From the NCBI RefSeq assembly GCF_022835695.1, contig NZ_BQUV01000007.1, positions 310,001 to 374,000 on the forward strand: DNA of 64,000 nt, written 5' to 3'. Every line of letters starts with the position of its first letter. Within the stretch, counting starts at the first letter, position 1. Positions 29,091 through 38,497 of this stretch are shown here, piece by piece. Both the position numbers and the translations under genes were made by a program. Under the pieces are notes generated by a model. The model ran no database searches and was not told the origin of the DNA. It saw nothing but the letters and a program-made list of their open reading frames with translations. The DNA is from Bradyrhizobium sp. Ce-3 (GTDB lineage Bacteria > Pseudomonadota > Alphaproteobacteria > Rhizobiales > Xanthobacteraceae).

Positions 29091-30395
29091 ATGACCGACT
29101 TCTCCCCCCGCGAAATCGTTTCTGAACTTGACCGTTTCATCGTCGGCCAGGCCGACGCCAAGCGCGCCGTCTCGATCGCGCTGCGCAACCGCTGGCGGCG
29201 GCTGCAGCTCGCCGGTTCCCTGCGCGAGGAGGTTCTGCCCAAGAACATCCTGATGATCGGGCCGACCGGCGTCGGCAAGACCGAGATCGCGCGGCGGCTG
29301 GCCAAGCTCGCCGGCGCGCCGTTCCTCAAGGTCGAGGCCACCAAGTTCACCGAGGTCGGCTATGTCGGCCGCGACGTCGAGCAGATCGTCCGCGACCTCG
29401 TCGAGGTCGCGATCGCGCAGACCCGCGAGCGCAAGCGCAAGGACGTCCAGGCCCGCGCCCAGCTCGCCGCCGAGGAACGCGTGCTGGATGCGCTGGTCGG
29501 ACCGGGATCGAGCCCGGCGACGCGCGAGTCGTTCCGCAAGAAGCTGCGTGCCGGAGAGCTCAACGACAAGGAAATCGAGATCGAGACGCAGTCGGGCGGC
29601 AGCGGCATGCCGATGTTCGAAATCCCCGGCATGCCCGGCGCCCAGATGGGTGCGATCTCGCTCGGCGACATCTTCGGCAAGATGGGCGGCCGCAGCAAGA
29701 CCCGCCGCCTGACGGTGGAAGGCTCGCACGAGATCCTCGTCAACGAGGAATCCGACAAGCTGCTCGACACCGATCAGCTGGTGCAGGAGGCGATCAGCGC
29801 GGTCGAGAACAACGGCATCGTGTTCCTCGACGAGATCGACAAGATCTGCGTGCGCGAGAACCGCGCCGGCGGCGATGTCTCGCGCGAGGGCGTGCAGCGC
29901 GACCTGCTGCCGCTGATCGAGGGCACCACGGTTTCGACCAAGCACGGCGCGGTCAAGACCGACCACATCCTGTTCATCGCCTCGGGTGCCTTCCATATCG
30001 CCAAGCCGTCGGACCTGCTGCCGGAGTTGCAGGGCCGCCTGCCGATCCGCGTCGAGCTACAGGCGCTGACCCGCGACGACATGCGCCGGATCCTGACCGA
30101 GCCGGAAGCGTCGCTGATCAAGCAATATGTCGCGCTGCTGAAGACCGAGGGCGTCACGCTCGACATCACCGACGGTGCGATCGACGCGCTGGCCGACGTC
30201 GCGGTGGCGGTCAACTCCACGGTCGAGAATATCGGCGCAAGGCGTCTGCAGACCGTGATGGAGCGCGTGCTCGACGAGATCTCCTTCACCGCCCCCGATC
30301 GCCACGGCGAGACCATCCAGGTCGACGCCGACTACGTGACCAGGCATGTCGGCGACCTCGCCAAGAACGCCGATCTGAGCCGGTTTATTCTTTAG
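29091..30395 (+). CDS. hslU: ATP-dependent protease ATPase subunit HslU
   Basis: 434-residue AAA+ unfoldase that feeds HslV. Walker A is [17 protein letters not shown] at about 58-74, Walker [12 protein letters not shown], sensor [20 protein letters not shown], and the C-terminal tail DLSRFIL that docks in HslV. ATG 29091. The I domain between the Walker motifs is somewhat short but intact. Confidence 0.99.
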   Translation: MTDFSPREIVSELDRFIVGQADAKRAVSIALRNRWRRLQLAGSLREEVLPKNILMIGPTGVGKTEIARRLAKLAGAPFLKVEATKFTEVGYVGRDVEQIVRDLVEVAIAQTRERKRKDVQARAQLAAEERVLDALVGPGSSPATRESFRKKLRAGELNDKEIEIETQSGGSGMPMFEIPGMPGAQMGAISLGDIFGKMGGRSKTRRLTVEGSHEILVNEESDKLLDTDQLVQEAISAVENNGIVFLDEIDKICVRENRAGGDVSREGVQRDLLPLIEGTTVSTKHGAVKTDHILFIASGAFHIAKPSDLLPELQGRLPIRVELQALTRDDMRRILTEPEASLIKQYVALLKTEGVTLDITDGAIDALADVAVAVNSTVENIGARRLQTVMERVLDEISFTAPDRHGETIQVDADYVTRHVGDLAKNADLSRFIL

Positions 30396-30405
30396 CCGAC
30401 GCTAT

Positions 30406-30550
30406 GCCGTCGCCCCGGCGAAGGCCGAGGCCCATAACCATCGCTGCCTGTATTGAGCCAAGACTCGGGCCGCTATCCTGTCTAAAAACTGAGCTTTGTG
30501 GTTATGGGTCCCGGCCCCCGTGCGCAATCGCGCACTAGGCCGGGACGACA
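30406..30550. repeat. Dispersed inverted repeat of the CCGTCGCCCCGGCGAAGGC...GGCCGGGACGAC type
   Basis: Outer arms CGTCGCCCCGGC and GCCGGGACGAC, inner arms CCCATAACCA (30431-30440) and TGGTTATGGG (30499-30508). Between hslU and the membrane protein gene. A fragment of the family occurs at about 22273-22290. Confidence 0.8.
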
Positions 30551-30563
30551 CAGTGGGCGATCG

Positions 30564-31688
30564 ATGAATCTGCGGGTGTGGCAAAACCCTTGGCGCTTGA
30601 TGCTGGCCGTCAACGCGGCGGTGCTGGTCGGGGTGTTCCTGCACAAGATCGCGCTGCCGCCCTTCGTTCCCTACATCCATTTGCTGGTCGACTATCACTA
30701 CGGCTTCACCAAGCGCGCGCTGGTCGGCGCGATCGTGTCGCTGTTCACCGACAAGGTGCCGGTGTGGCTGGTGTTCGCGCTGGCCGGCGCGATCTGGCTG
30801 CTGACGCTCGGACTGTTCGTCCGGCTCTTTCATCGCACATTCGGCTTCGACGATGCGCATTGGCCGCTGTTCGTCTTCATGGCGGGGTCGCCGTTCTTCC
30901 TGAAGAACTTCATGCATACGCTCGGCCATTTCGACATCTATGGCTGTGCGCTGACGATCGTGCTGCTGCTGATCCCTGCGCGCTCGGTCATGTATGTGCT
31001 GATCGCCGCGCTGTTCTCGATCGTTCTGATCCTGGTCCATCACATCTTCGTCCTGATGTATGTGCCGACGATCACCGCCATCGTGATGCTGCGCTTCTAC
31101 CTGATGCAAAATGCGACGCCGCGAAGCATTATCTTCGGCATCGGCGCACTCGTGGCGGTCGGCATCCTGTTCCTGGTCGCGCAATTCGCCGGCACGGTCG
31201 ACGTGCCCTATGACGAATTCATCCGCCACCTGCAAAGCCGGATGGCCGATCCGTCACGCACCGACCTGCTGCAGTTCGGCTACATCTGGTACCAGCCGCT
31301 GTCGAAGGAGTTCGCCGATACCTGGGCGCGAATGCCCTCGAACATCCTCGGCGTTCCGGTGTTCGCGCTGCTGATCTGGCTGCACACGCCGCTGTGGCGC
31401 TATTTCGCGCGGCTGATCGGCGCGCTCACCAACGAGCTGCATCGGCGGATCGTGCTCGCCGCGCTCGTTGTAATCAGCGCCGGCTACCTCGTGATGTTCG
31501 TCACCGTGTTCGACTATTCGCGCTGGATCTCGAACTGGGCGGTCTGCATGTTCCTGATGCTGCACGCGGTGAAGATGCTGCCGGCGTCGAAAGACGTAGC
31601 GCCGATCGCCTCGGATGATCGCAAGACGACAGTCTTGGGCTGGATCGTCACGCTGATCCCGCGCGTCGGAATCGTCAGACCGTTTTAG
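30564..31688 (+). CDS. Polytopic membrane protein of unknown function
   Basis: 374 residues with about nine hydrophobic helices (LMLAVNAAVLVGVFL, VWLVFALAGAIWLLTLG, ALTIVLLLIPA, VLIAALFSIVLILVHHIFVLM, IIFGIGALVAVGILFLVAQ, VFALLIWL, VLAALVVISAGYLVMF, WAVCMFLMLHAV). It resembles glycan-polymerase-like or EpsG-type topology but I see no diagnostic motif, so no function is assigned. ATG 30564 chosen; the longer frame from 30498 would cover the dispersed repeat. No partner genes. Confidence 0.75.
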   Translation: MNLRVWQNPWRLMLAVNAAVLVGVFLHKIALPPFVPYIHLLVDYHYGFTKRALVGAIVSLFTDKVPVWLVFALAGAIWLLTLGLFVRLFHRTFGFDDAHWPLFVFMAGSPFFLKNFMHTLGHFDIYGCALTIVLLLIPARSVMYVLIAALFSIVLILVHHIFVLMYVPTITAIVMLRFYLMQNATPRSIIFGIGALVAVGILFLVAQFAGTVDVPYDEFIRHLQSRMADPSRTDLLQFGYIWYQPLSKEFADTWARMPSNILGVPVFALLIWLHTPLWRYFARLIGALTNELHRRIVLAALVVISAGYLVMFVTVFDYSRWISNWAVCMFLMLHAVKMLPASKDVAPIASDDRKTTVLGWIVTLIPRVGIVRPF

Positions 31689-31690
31689 GC

Positions 31691-32281
31691 TCAGCGCGCG
31701 CGGCGGACCCGCACATAGAGCGCGCCCTCGCCGCCATGGCCGACATGGGCTTCCTCGAAGCCGACCACCAGCGAGCGGAATTCCGGAAGGCTGAGCCATT
31801 CCGGCACCTGGCGGCGCAACACACCGCGTTCGGACTCCAGTCCTCCGACCTTGCCCTTGCCGGTGATCACGAGCACGAAGGTGAGCCCATCATGATGGGC
31901 GCGCTGCAGGAAGGCGAACAGCACGCGATGCGCGCGGATCTGCGTCATGCCGTGCAGGTCGAGCCGCGCATCGATCTCCTGCCGGCCGCGCGACAATTTT
32001 GCGCGCTCGCGGCGGCCGATCGGCGCCAGCGGCGGCGCCTGCGGCCGCGGCACCGGCGCGGCCTTGACCGATGTGACCGGCTTGACCGGAATCGGCTTTG
32101 CCGCGGCGTGGTGGGTGGCCGGATCAGAGGCCGTGGCGTGGGCCTTCGCGGCGGCCGACTTCTTGCGCAGCGGCTTGACCTGCTTGGCGACGCTTTCCCA
32201 GAGCGCACGCTCCTCCTCGCTCAGCGCACGCTTGCGCCGCGGCGGAGCGGACAGATCGGGGATCGGCGCGGGTCGTTTCAT
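31691..32281 (-). CDS. Smr domain protein
   Basis: 196 residues. The first 95 are Ala/Lys/Pro-rich and probably disordered. The C-terminal Smr (MutS2 C-terminal) domain holds LDLHGMTQIRAHRVLFAFL, VLVITGKGK and the AHVGHGGEGALYVRVRR end. Such proteins are DNA or RNA nicking endonuclease-like; role here is unknown. ATG overlaps the mltA stop in ATGA, so it follows timA and mltA in one unit. Confidence 0.9.
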   Translation of the reverse strand: MKRPAPIPDLSAPPRRKRALSEEERALWESVAKQVKPLRKKSAAAKAHATASDPATHHAAAKPIPVKPVTSVKAAPVPRPQAPPLAPIGRRERAKLSRGRQEIDARLDLHGMTQIRAHRVLFAFLQRAHHDGLTFVLVITGKGKVGGLESERGVLRRQVPEWLSLPEFRSLVVGFEEAHVGHGGEGALYVRVRRAR

Positions 32282-33897
32282 TGCTCGCGATGATGGCGAT
32301 AGCGCCGAAAGCGCCGCTTCTCCTGAGACTGCGGAATATCCGGCCGGGCGACCGGCAACGGCACCGGTTCTGCCACAGGAGCGGCCTGCGCGACAGGGGT
32401 TGTTGCCGGAGGAGCAGCGGGCGCTGCATCCTTCGCGGGCGGATTCTTGGCGGCGCCGCTGGTTGCGTCTTTTGTCCCGGCCTTGGCGACGGTCGCAGTC
32501 GGCACATCCGCGGGCTTCGCCGCCGGCTTGTCCTTTGGCGGATCGGTCTGCGGAAACAGTTTTGCGATTTTGGCCGACGGCCGCTCGTCAGGGATCGGCA
32601 GCTTGTGGCCGCGCGCGACGGGATCGAGACCCCTGGGCACCAGCATCACGAACTGCATATTGTGCCGCAGCCGGCCCGAGACCTTTCCGGCGTCGGCGCC
32701 GGCGCCGAAATAGAGATCGGCGCGCGCCGGGCCGACAATGGCCGAACCAGTGTCCTGCGCGATCATCAGCCGGTGGAACGGCGTCTTCGACTGTTCGGAT
32801 TCGATCGGCAGCTCGCCGGCGATGAAGAACGGCGTGCCGTAGACATGCAGCGCCTTATCGACCGCGATCGAGCGGCCCGGCGTCAGCGGCACGCCCTGCG
32901 CGCCGACGGCCTCGTCCTTGTCGGATAACGGCACCTCGCGGAAGAACACGTAGGCGCGGTTCTGCCGCCGCACATCCTTGGCGCCGTCGGGGTTCTGCTC
33001 CATCCATTCCCTGATCTTCTGCATCGACATCTGCTCCCTCGGGATGATGCCGCGATCGATCAGGACGCGTCCGACCGGCGTATAGGGGTAGCCATTATGC
33101 GCGTCATAATTGATGCGCAGCGTGGTGCCGTCCTCGAGCTTGATCCGCGCCGAGCCCTGGATCTGCGCGAACAACAAGTCGGTCTGGCTCTTCAGCCAGG
33201 CGATCTCCAGCCCGCGGCCGGCGATCGCGCCGTCCTCGATCTGGGCGCGGTCGTAATAAGGCACGAGCTTGCGCCGGCCGATCTTGCGATACACCGGGCC
33301 GCCGTTGGGCAGCCCGACCGACGCCTGCGTCTTGCCGCGCACGAACAAATTGGACGGGCGGCGATAAACCGGAACATTATAGACGTCGGTCTGGGTCTTC
33401 GAACCATCGAGCACCGGCTCGTAATAGCCGGTGACGAAACCGGCCTCCTCGCCGAGCCGCGAGATCCGCAGCGGCACAAAATTCTGCTCGAAGAATTCCT
33501 TCGCCTTCGCGCCAACGGCGAGATTGAGCCCCTTGGCGATCCGGCAGGGATCGCGCAGCGAGCTGCCGAGTGCCTTCGAATCGACCGGTGCGCCCTGCTG
33601 AGCGGCGATCGGCTTGCAGCTGGTGCGAAACGCGTTGTAGGCGGCGAGATGATCGTCGTCGTTCCAGCCGGCGACATTGGCCCAGCCGAGCGGCTCATAC
33701 TGGCTGCCGCTGACCTGCAACGGCAGTTCCAGGTTGGGATAGGGGATCGGGTGGGTCTGCTCGTGCCGCGGCGGGGTGTGCCGGCTCGACCTGTAACGCG
33801 CGGCGATCGCCGCCGTGGAGCACACCACCGCGAGCGCGCAGCACGCGATGGCGAGGCGCCCGTAGCTGAGATGTTTAGTGAGCGCTTCCAGTGCCAA
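32278..33897 (-). CDS. mltA: Membrane-bound lytic murein transglycosylase A
   Basis: About 539 residues. A hydrophobic signal/anchor stretch (LAIACCALAVVCSTAAIAA) opens it. The MltA catalytic barrel follows with AGFVTGYYEPVLDGS, QGSARIKLEDG and the 3D domain IAQDTGSAIVGPARADLYFG with catalytic Asp residues. After this comes a Pro/Ala-rich tail of roughly 120 residues (from about 415), unlike the compact enteric enzyme, ending in a basic RRFRRYRHHREQ. The start is uncertain: TTG 33895-33897, overlapping timA by 23 bases, is my choice because no ATG or GTG precedes the signal stretch in a sensible place. Confidence 0.88.
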   Translation of the reverse strand: MALEALTKHLSYGRLAIACCALAVVCSTAAIAARYRSSRHTPPRHEQTHPIPYPNLELPLQVSGSQYEPLGWANVAGWNDDDHLAAYNAFRTSCKPIAAQQGAPVDSKALGSSLRDPCRIAKGLNLAVGAKAKEFFEQNFVPLRISRLGEEAGFVTGYYEPVLDGSKTQTDVYNVPVYRRPSNLFVRGKTQASVGLPNGGPVYRKIGRRKLVPYYDRAQIEDGAIAGRGLEIAWLKSQTDLLFAQIQGSARIKLEDGTTLRINYDAHNGYPYTPVGRVLIDRGIIPREQMSMQKIREWMEQNPDGAKDVRRQNRAYVFFREVPLSDKDEAVGAQGVPLTPGRSIAVDKALHVYGTPFFIAGELPIESEQSKTPFHRLMIAQDTGSAIVGPARADLYFGAGADAGKVSGRLRHNMQFVMLVPRGLDPVARGHKLPIPDERPSAKIAKLFPQTDPPKDKPAAKPADVPTATVAKAGTKDATSGAAKNPPAKDAAPAAPPATTPVAQAAPVAEPVPLPVARPDIPQSQEKRRFRRYRHHREQ

Positions 33898-34579
33898 CCA
33901 GCTTCCAGTTCGGATCGCGGGAAGTCGAGTCGCGGGCGAATGTCCAGACGTCGGTGATGTCGGCGACCTTGTCCGGGCTGCCGTCGACGATGGTGCCCGC
34001 CTTGTCACGCGTGACCGAGATCATCTGCGACACGAAACGGACGGTGAGCTGGGTCGAGCGATCGCGCGTCTCCGCGCTGACGATCTCCGCCTTGTCGATC
34101 GAGACGAACCGCGTCTCGGTCTTCTGCTCATGCTTCTCGCGGTCCTTGATCGCGGCCTCGAAGCTCTCATAGACCTCGCTCGAGAGCAGGTCGCGCAGCG
34201 CGCGGCGATCGCCGTTGGCAAAGGCCAGCACGATCATTTCATAGGCCGAACGGGCGCCCGAGAGGAAATGCCGCGGATCGAACGACGGATCCTGGACGGC
34301 CACCGCGTCGAGACCCTGCGCCAGCGGCGTGCCGGGCTCGGCGACGCCCTTCCAGCGTTCGGTGGGTTCGACCGGCTCGGCGGGCGCGGCCGGGGGCGGC
34401 TGATCGATCACCGATCCCGGGATCGGCACGACGTTGTTATCCTGGCCGCGCTGCAGGACGTTGGGTGCTGCACGATCATACGGCGGCCGCTCGCTTCCCG
34501 TGCGCTGCCCGAGAACGCTGCGCAGGCGCAGGAAGATAAACACGGCAAGCGCCAGGAAGATGATGGTGTAGATATCCAC
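33875..34579 (-). CDS. Tim44-domain protein (TimA family adaptor)
   Basis: 234 residues. One N-terminal membrane anchor, (M)DIYTIIFLALAVFIFLRLRS, then a Pro-rich linker and a Tim44-like domain with LSGARSAYEMIVLAFANGD, LRDLLSSEVYESFEAAI and a C-terminal beta core ending DPNWKLVGTGSAH. The family is linked to inner-membrane assembly. The start is GTG 34577-34579. Divergent from secB, the standard alphaproteobacterial neighbour, with mltA and smr after it. Confidence 0.9.
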   Translation of the reverse strand: MDIYTIIFLALAVFIFLRLRSVLGQRTGSERPPYDRAAPNVLQRGQDNNVVPIPGSVIDQPPPAAPAEPVEPTERWKGVAEPGTPLAQGLDAVAVQDPSFDPRHFLSGARSAYEMIVLAFANGDRRALRDLLSSEVYESFEAAIKDREKHEQKTETRFVSIDKAEIVSAETRDRSTQLTVRFVSQMISVTRDKAGTIVDGSPDKVADITDVWTFARDSTSRDPNWKLVGTGSAH

Positions 34580-34999
34580 GTCGAATTCGCTTTCTGGTCT
34601 CTGCCGGCAACGGGCCGGACACCAAAGCGTTCCCGGTCGGGAACGGCAGAGATTACATCGCCGAGTGAGTCCGCAGCATGTAGGCACGAAACTGTGCCCG
34701 GCCAATGGCGCTTTTTGGCACGGGCAAGTGTAGCGTGTTTTGACCCCCGGGGGAAACCCGTTCCTTCCCGGAAATCGCGCATCTTCAATAATTTAGGAAG
34801 CCGTTAAGAGGTTGGGCGGAGCTGTGCTCGCGCGGCCCGTTGCCGCAGATTTGGTCGCAGGCCGTCGGGACGCGCCCGTTCGTCGTCCTTGTGGACCGAG
34901 CCGGGCCTATGATAGCCACTCGCCGGCATCGGCATTCCCAACACCTTAACGCGTGCCGTCGGGCATCCTGTCCCGAGCGCCGCTCCAGGAGACATTTCC
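34580..34999. other. Divergent timA/secB spacer, no gene seen
   Basis: 420 bases with no credible frame. It contains a perfect 10-base palindrome CCCCCGGGGG at 34744-34753 and an AT-rich run near 34785-34810 that may carry the promoters. The secB ribosome site CCAGGAGA lies at its right end. Confidence 0.55.
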
Positions 35000-35488
35000 A
35001 TGACCAATGGCAACGGCGCCCCCGTCGAACAGGCCGCTCCCCAGCTCAACGTGCTGGCGCAGTACACCAAGGACCTGTCGTTCGAGAACCCGAATGCGCC
35101 GGCCTCGCTCGGCCAGCAGCAGCAGCAGCCGGCGATCAACATCCAGATCAACGTCTCGGCCAACAACCTGTCGGACAATGAGTACGAGGTGATCCTCTCG
35201 ATCGAGGGCAAGGCCGAGACCGCGGGCAAGGTGATGTTCAGCTTCGACCTCGCCTATGCCGGCGTCTTCCGGATCGTCAACGTGCCGCAGGAGAACCTGC
35301 ATCCGCTGGTCATGATCGAGTGCCCGCGGCTGCTGTTCCCGTTCGCACGCGAGATCGTCGCGACCTCGGTCCGCGACGGCGGCTTCCCGCCGCTGCTGCT
35401 CGACCCCGTCGATTTCGTCGGTCTCTATCGTCAGAACATGGAACGGCAGGCGGCCGCCCAGGCCGCTTCCGGCGTCAAGCCGAGCTGA
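35000..35488 (+). CDS. secB: Protein-export chaperone SecB
   Basis: 162-residue tetrameric chaperone that keeps preproteins unfolded and passes them to SecA. Visible: [46 protein letters not shown] and the C-terminal [15 protein letters not shown] 35000 after CCAGGAGA. Reads alone, between timA and the dispersed repeat. Confidence 0.98.
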   Translation: MTNGNGAPVEQAAPQLNVLAQYTKDLSFENPNAPASLGQQQQQPAINIQINVSANNLSDNEYEVILSIEGKAETAGKVMFSFDLAYAGVFRIVNVPQENLHPLVMIECPRLLFPFAREIVATSVRDGGFPPLLLDPVDFVGLYRQNMERQAAAQAASGVKPS

Positions 35489-35518
35489 TCTGAGTCAGCG
35501 AATACGGAAAGCCAAATC

Positions 35519-35622
35519 CCGTCATCCTGAGGAGCGCGCAGCACGTCTCGAAGGATCGACGGGCCCCGATCATGGCCGATTCATCCTTCGAGGCTCGCTC
35601 CGCTCGCACCTCAGGATGACGG
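35519..35622. repeat. Dispersed repeat (CGTCATCCTGAGGAGC...CCTCAGGATGACG)
   Basis: Outer arms CCCGTCATCCTGAGG (35518-35532) and CCTCAGGATGACGG (35609-35622), inner arms with TCGAAGGATC/GATTCATCCTTCGA. Between the converging ends of secB and dnaQ. A sister copy is at 53850. Confidence 0.85.
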
Positions 35623-35640
35623 AAATCGCAATACGTTGAA

Positions 35641-36363
35641 TCAAGCCGCCGGGGCCGCAGCGGGCGCTGGCGGCGGCAGATAATCGTTCCAGAGCGGCTT
35701 GTCGCCGAGCGTGGCGACGAAGGCCCGGTGGGCCTCGCGATCCGCATCGCTGACCCGTGCAACCAGCGGAGTCTCGCGCTGGCGCCGCGGCGCATCACTG
35801 TGGCTGCCCGCACGCGCATCCGAATTTTCCGACGCCAGAATGAGCTGCGACTGCCGCGCACCGATCAGGTCGATATAGACCTCGGCCAGCAGCTCGGCGT
35901 CGAGCAAGGCGCCGTGCTTGGTGCGGCGGGAATTGTCGATCTGATAGCGCGAGCAGAGATCGTCGAGCCGGTTCGACACGCCGGGATGCTTCCGTCGCGC
36001 CAGCAGCAACGTATCGACCAGCCGGTCCTTCGGGATCGCTTTCCGCTTGATGCGGTCGAGCTCGGCATTGATGAAGCTGATGTCGAAGGACGCGTTGTGG
36101 ATCACCAGCGGCGTGTCGCCGATGAAGGCCAGGAACTCCTCGACCACTTCGGTGAACAACGGCTTGGAGGCCAGGAACTCGGTCGACAGCCCGTGCACGG
36201 CGAAGGCCTCAGCCGGCATGTCGCGCTCGGGATTGATATAGACGTGGTAGGTCTGCCCCGTGGGCATCCGGTTGAAGATCTCGACGCAGCCGATCTCGAC
36301 CAGCCGGTCGCCGCGGAGCGGATCGAGGCCAGTGGTTTCGGTATCGAGAACGATTTCGCGCAT
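35641..36363 (-). CDS. dnaQ: DNA polymerase III subunit epsilon
   Basis: 240-residue 3'-5' proofreading exonuclease. DEDDh motifs: ExoI REIVLDTETTGL with Asp and Glu, ExoII VIHNASFDISFINAEL, ExoIII KHGALLDAELLAEVY with His and Asp. The C-terminal tail, which binds the polymerase subunit, ends in a Pro/Ala stretch (LPPPAPAAAPAA). ATG 36361-36363, 31 bases after coaE on the same strand. Confidence 0.97.
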   Translation of the reverse strand: MREIVLDTETTGLDPLRGDRLVEIGCVEIFNRMPTGQTYHVYINPERDMPAEAFAVHGLSTEFLASKPLFTEVVEEFLAFIGDTPLVIHNASFDISFINAELDRIKRKAIPKDRLVDTLLLARRKHPGVSNRLDDLCSRYQIDNSRRTKHGALLDAELLAEVYIDLIGARQSQLILASENSDARAGSHSDAPRRQRETPLVARVSDADREAHRAFVATLGDKPLWNDYLPPPAPAAAPAA

Positions 36364-36394
36364 GACTTGAGGGAATCCGGAAAAGGCGAGCGAA

Positions 36395-36994
36395 TCAGGC
36401 GCGCCGCTTCGGCATCTTAGCAACCTCGGCCAGAATGTCGCGGATACGCGCCCGCACCGGATCAAGTCCGTGCGAGGTATCCACCATGAAATCCGCGCGC
36501 TTGCGCTTCTCGGCGTCCGGCATCTGCTTGGCAATGATGGCATCGAGTTTCGCCGCATCCATGGTGCCGCGGGCCAGCACGCGCTCGCGCTGCAGTTCCG
36601 GCGAGGTGGTGACGACGACGACGGCATCGACGCGCTTCTCGCCACCGGTCTCGAACAGCAGCGGCACGTCGACGACGACGATCGCCTTGCCTGCCGCTTC
36701 CGCATCGGCAAAGAACTTCTGTCGCGACGCGCCGAGCATCGGATGCACGATCTGCTCGAGCTGCTTCATCGCCGCGGGGTCGTGCACCACGCGCGCCGAC
36801 AGTTTTGCACGATCGACCTTGCCGTCGGCGGTGGTGCCGGGGAAGGCTGCCTCGATCGCCGGCGCGGCTTCGCCTTCGTAGAGCTGATGCACGGCCGCAT
36901 CGGCGTCGTAGACCGGCACGCCGGCCTCCATGAACAATTTCGCCGTGGTGGATTTCCCCATCCCGATCGAGCCGGTCAGTCCAATAATCAACAT
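36395..36994 (-). CDS. coaE: Dephospho-CoA kinase
   Basis: 199-residue P-loop kinase for the last CoA step. Walker A is [20 protein letters not shown] at residues 2-21; [27 protein letters not shown] and RQKFF follow. ATG 36992-36994. In many rhizobia aroE lies between maf and coaE; here the gap to maf is only 47 bases and aroE is missing. Confidence 0.97.
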   Translation of the reverse strand: MLIIGLTGSIGMGKSTTAKLFMEAGVPVYDADAAVHQLYEGEAAPAIEAAFPGTTADGKVDRAKLSARVVHDPAAMKQLEQIVHPMLGASRQKFFADAEAAGKAIVVVDVPLLFETGGEKRVDAVVVVTTSPELQRERVLARGTMDAAKLDAIIAKQMPDAEKRKRADFMVDTSHGLDPVRARIRDILAEVAKMPKRRA

Positions 36995-37041
36995 GGCATC
37001 AACATCGGTTCAGCATCTCTTCGTCGCCATCCCTCAGTGCC

Positions 37042-37650
37042 TCACACCGCGAGCAGTTTTTCACGGCGCAGGAACGCGAGCAGCGACAATAGCGGCAGGC
37101 CGAGGATGGTGAAATGGTCGCCTTCGATCCGCTCGAACAGATGAACCCCGAGGCCCTCGAGCTGGTAGGCGCCAACGCTGGTCGTCACCGCCTCCCCGGC
37201 CTGGGCGAGATAGGCCTCTATCTCGCCGGCGGTGAGCCGCCGCATCGTCATCCGGGCCACGCTCACATCATCGAACAGGACCTTGCCATCGCGCGCGACC
37301 GAGACCGCGGAATGCAGAGCGTGGGTCTGTCCGGCGAGCAGACCGAGCTGCTCGGCCGCCTGTGCGCGGTCGGCAGGCTTGCTGAACATCCGCTGCCCCA
37401 GCGCCAGGGTCTGATCGGCACCGACGACATATTGCCCGGGCCTTTGCCCGGAGACGAACAGCGCCTTCGCGCGCGCCAGCAGCGATGCGATCTCGCCCGG
37501 CGCCGAAAGGCCGGAGTTTTTCTGCACCGCGCGTTCATCGATATCGGCCGGCAACGTCCCGAATTTGAGGCCGGCGTTTTCGAGCAACATCCTTCGCGCC
37601 CGGCTTTGCGAGGCAAGGATCAACTGCTGCGGGCCGCACCAGATGCTCAT
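37042..37650 (-). CDS. Maf family nucleotide pyrophosphatase
   Basis: 202-residue Maf-fold hydrolase of non-canonical or methylated NTPs. Blocks LILASQSRARRMLLENAG and VVGADQTLAL are family signatures; the third, SVGAYQLEGLGVHLFE, replaces the usual GxAGxYxIQG and is closer to YceF/YhdE-like or plant/rhizobial Maf-2 forms. ATG 37648-37650. Ten bases after ppsR on the same strand. Confidence 0.92.
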   Translation of the reverse strand: MSIWCGPQQLILASQSRARRMLLENAGLKFGTLPADIDERAVQKNSGLSAPGEIASLLARAKALFVSGQRPGQYVVGADQTLALGQRMFSKPADRAQAAEQLGLLAGQTHALHSAVSVARDGKVLFDDVSVARMTMRRLTAGEIEAYLAQAGEAVTTSVGAYQLEGLGVHLFERIEGDHFTILGLPLLSLLAFLRREKLLAV

Positions 37651-37660
37651 GATGTGACGA

Positions 37661-38497
37661 TCACTCCGGCGGCCGCGCGCGCTGGCGGTCGTTATAGAGC
37701 TTCATGATCGCAGCCGCCGTCTCCTCGATCGAGCGACGCGTCACGTCGAGCAATGCCCAGTTGAATTTCGCACTCAGGCGCCGCGCAAACGCGACTTCGT
37801 CGGCCACCGCCTGCTTGTCGATATAGGTGTCGTTGTCGCGGTCGCCCATCGTGAGCAAACGGTTCTGCCGAACCTGGATCAAGCGCTCCGGTGTCGCATG
37901 CAGGCTGACCACCAATGGCTTCTTCAGGGTCTCGAGCTGGTGCGGCAGCGGGATGCCCGGCACCAGCGGCACATTGGCAGTTCTGATGCCGCGGTTGGCG
38001 AGATAGATCGAGGTCGGGGTCTTCGAGGTGCGCGACACCCCGACCAGAACGACGTCGGCCTCCTCGAGGCCTTCGACATGCTGACCGTCGTCATGGATCA
38101 TCGTGTAATTCAGCGCGTCGATCCGGCTGAAATATTCCGCGTTCAGCACATGCTGCGCACCGACGCGTCCGGTCGTCGCGGCACCCAGATACGCCTCGAA
38201 CAACTGCATCACCGGCCCGATGATCGACAGGCTCGGCACATTGATCTCCTTGCACTTGCCCTCGAGCCGGCCGACCAGATCCTTCTCCAGCAGCGTGAAC
38301 AGCACGATGCCGGGCGATTCCTCGATCTCGTCGAGCACCCGATCGAGCTGCTTCTGGCTGCGCACCAGCGGATAGACATGTTCAACCGCGGTGACGTTGG
38401 CGTATTGCGCGGCGACCGCGCGCGCCACGGTGATCAGCGTCTCGCCGGTCGAGTCCGACACCAGATGCAGGTGGAAATAATTGGAGGTCGTCGGCAC
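37661..38497 (-). CDS. ppsR: Bifunctional regulatory kinase/pyrophosphorylase (PEP synthase or PPDK regulator, DUF299)
   Basis: 278-residue DUF299 protein that phosphorylates and dephosphorylates pyruvate phosphate dikinase or PEP synthase. Visible: [14 protein letters not shown], the P-loop-like [18 protein letters not shown], and the C-terminal [20 protein letters not shown]. Which enzyme it controls is not visible here. The start is GTG 38495-38497. From memory, the gene next to the Caulobacter and Rickettsia origin (RP001) belongs to this family, which supports an origin in the adjoining spacer. Confidence 0.93.
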   Translation of the reverse strand: MPTTSNYFHLHLVSDSTGETLITVARAVAAQYANVTAVEHVYPLVRSQKQLDRVLDEIEESPGIVLFTLLEKDLVGRLEGKCKEINVPSLSIIGPVMQLFEAYLGAATTGRVGAQHVLNAEYFSRIDALNYTMIHDDGQHVEGLEEADVVLVGVSRTSKTPTSIYLANRGIRTANVPLVPGIPLPHQLETLKKPLVVSLHATPERLIQVRQNRLLTMGDRDNDTYIDKQAVADEVAFARRLSAKFNWALLDVTRRSIEETAAAIMKLYNDRQRARPPE

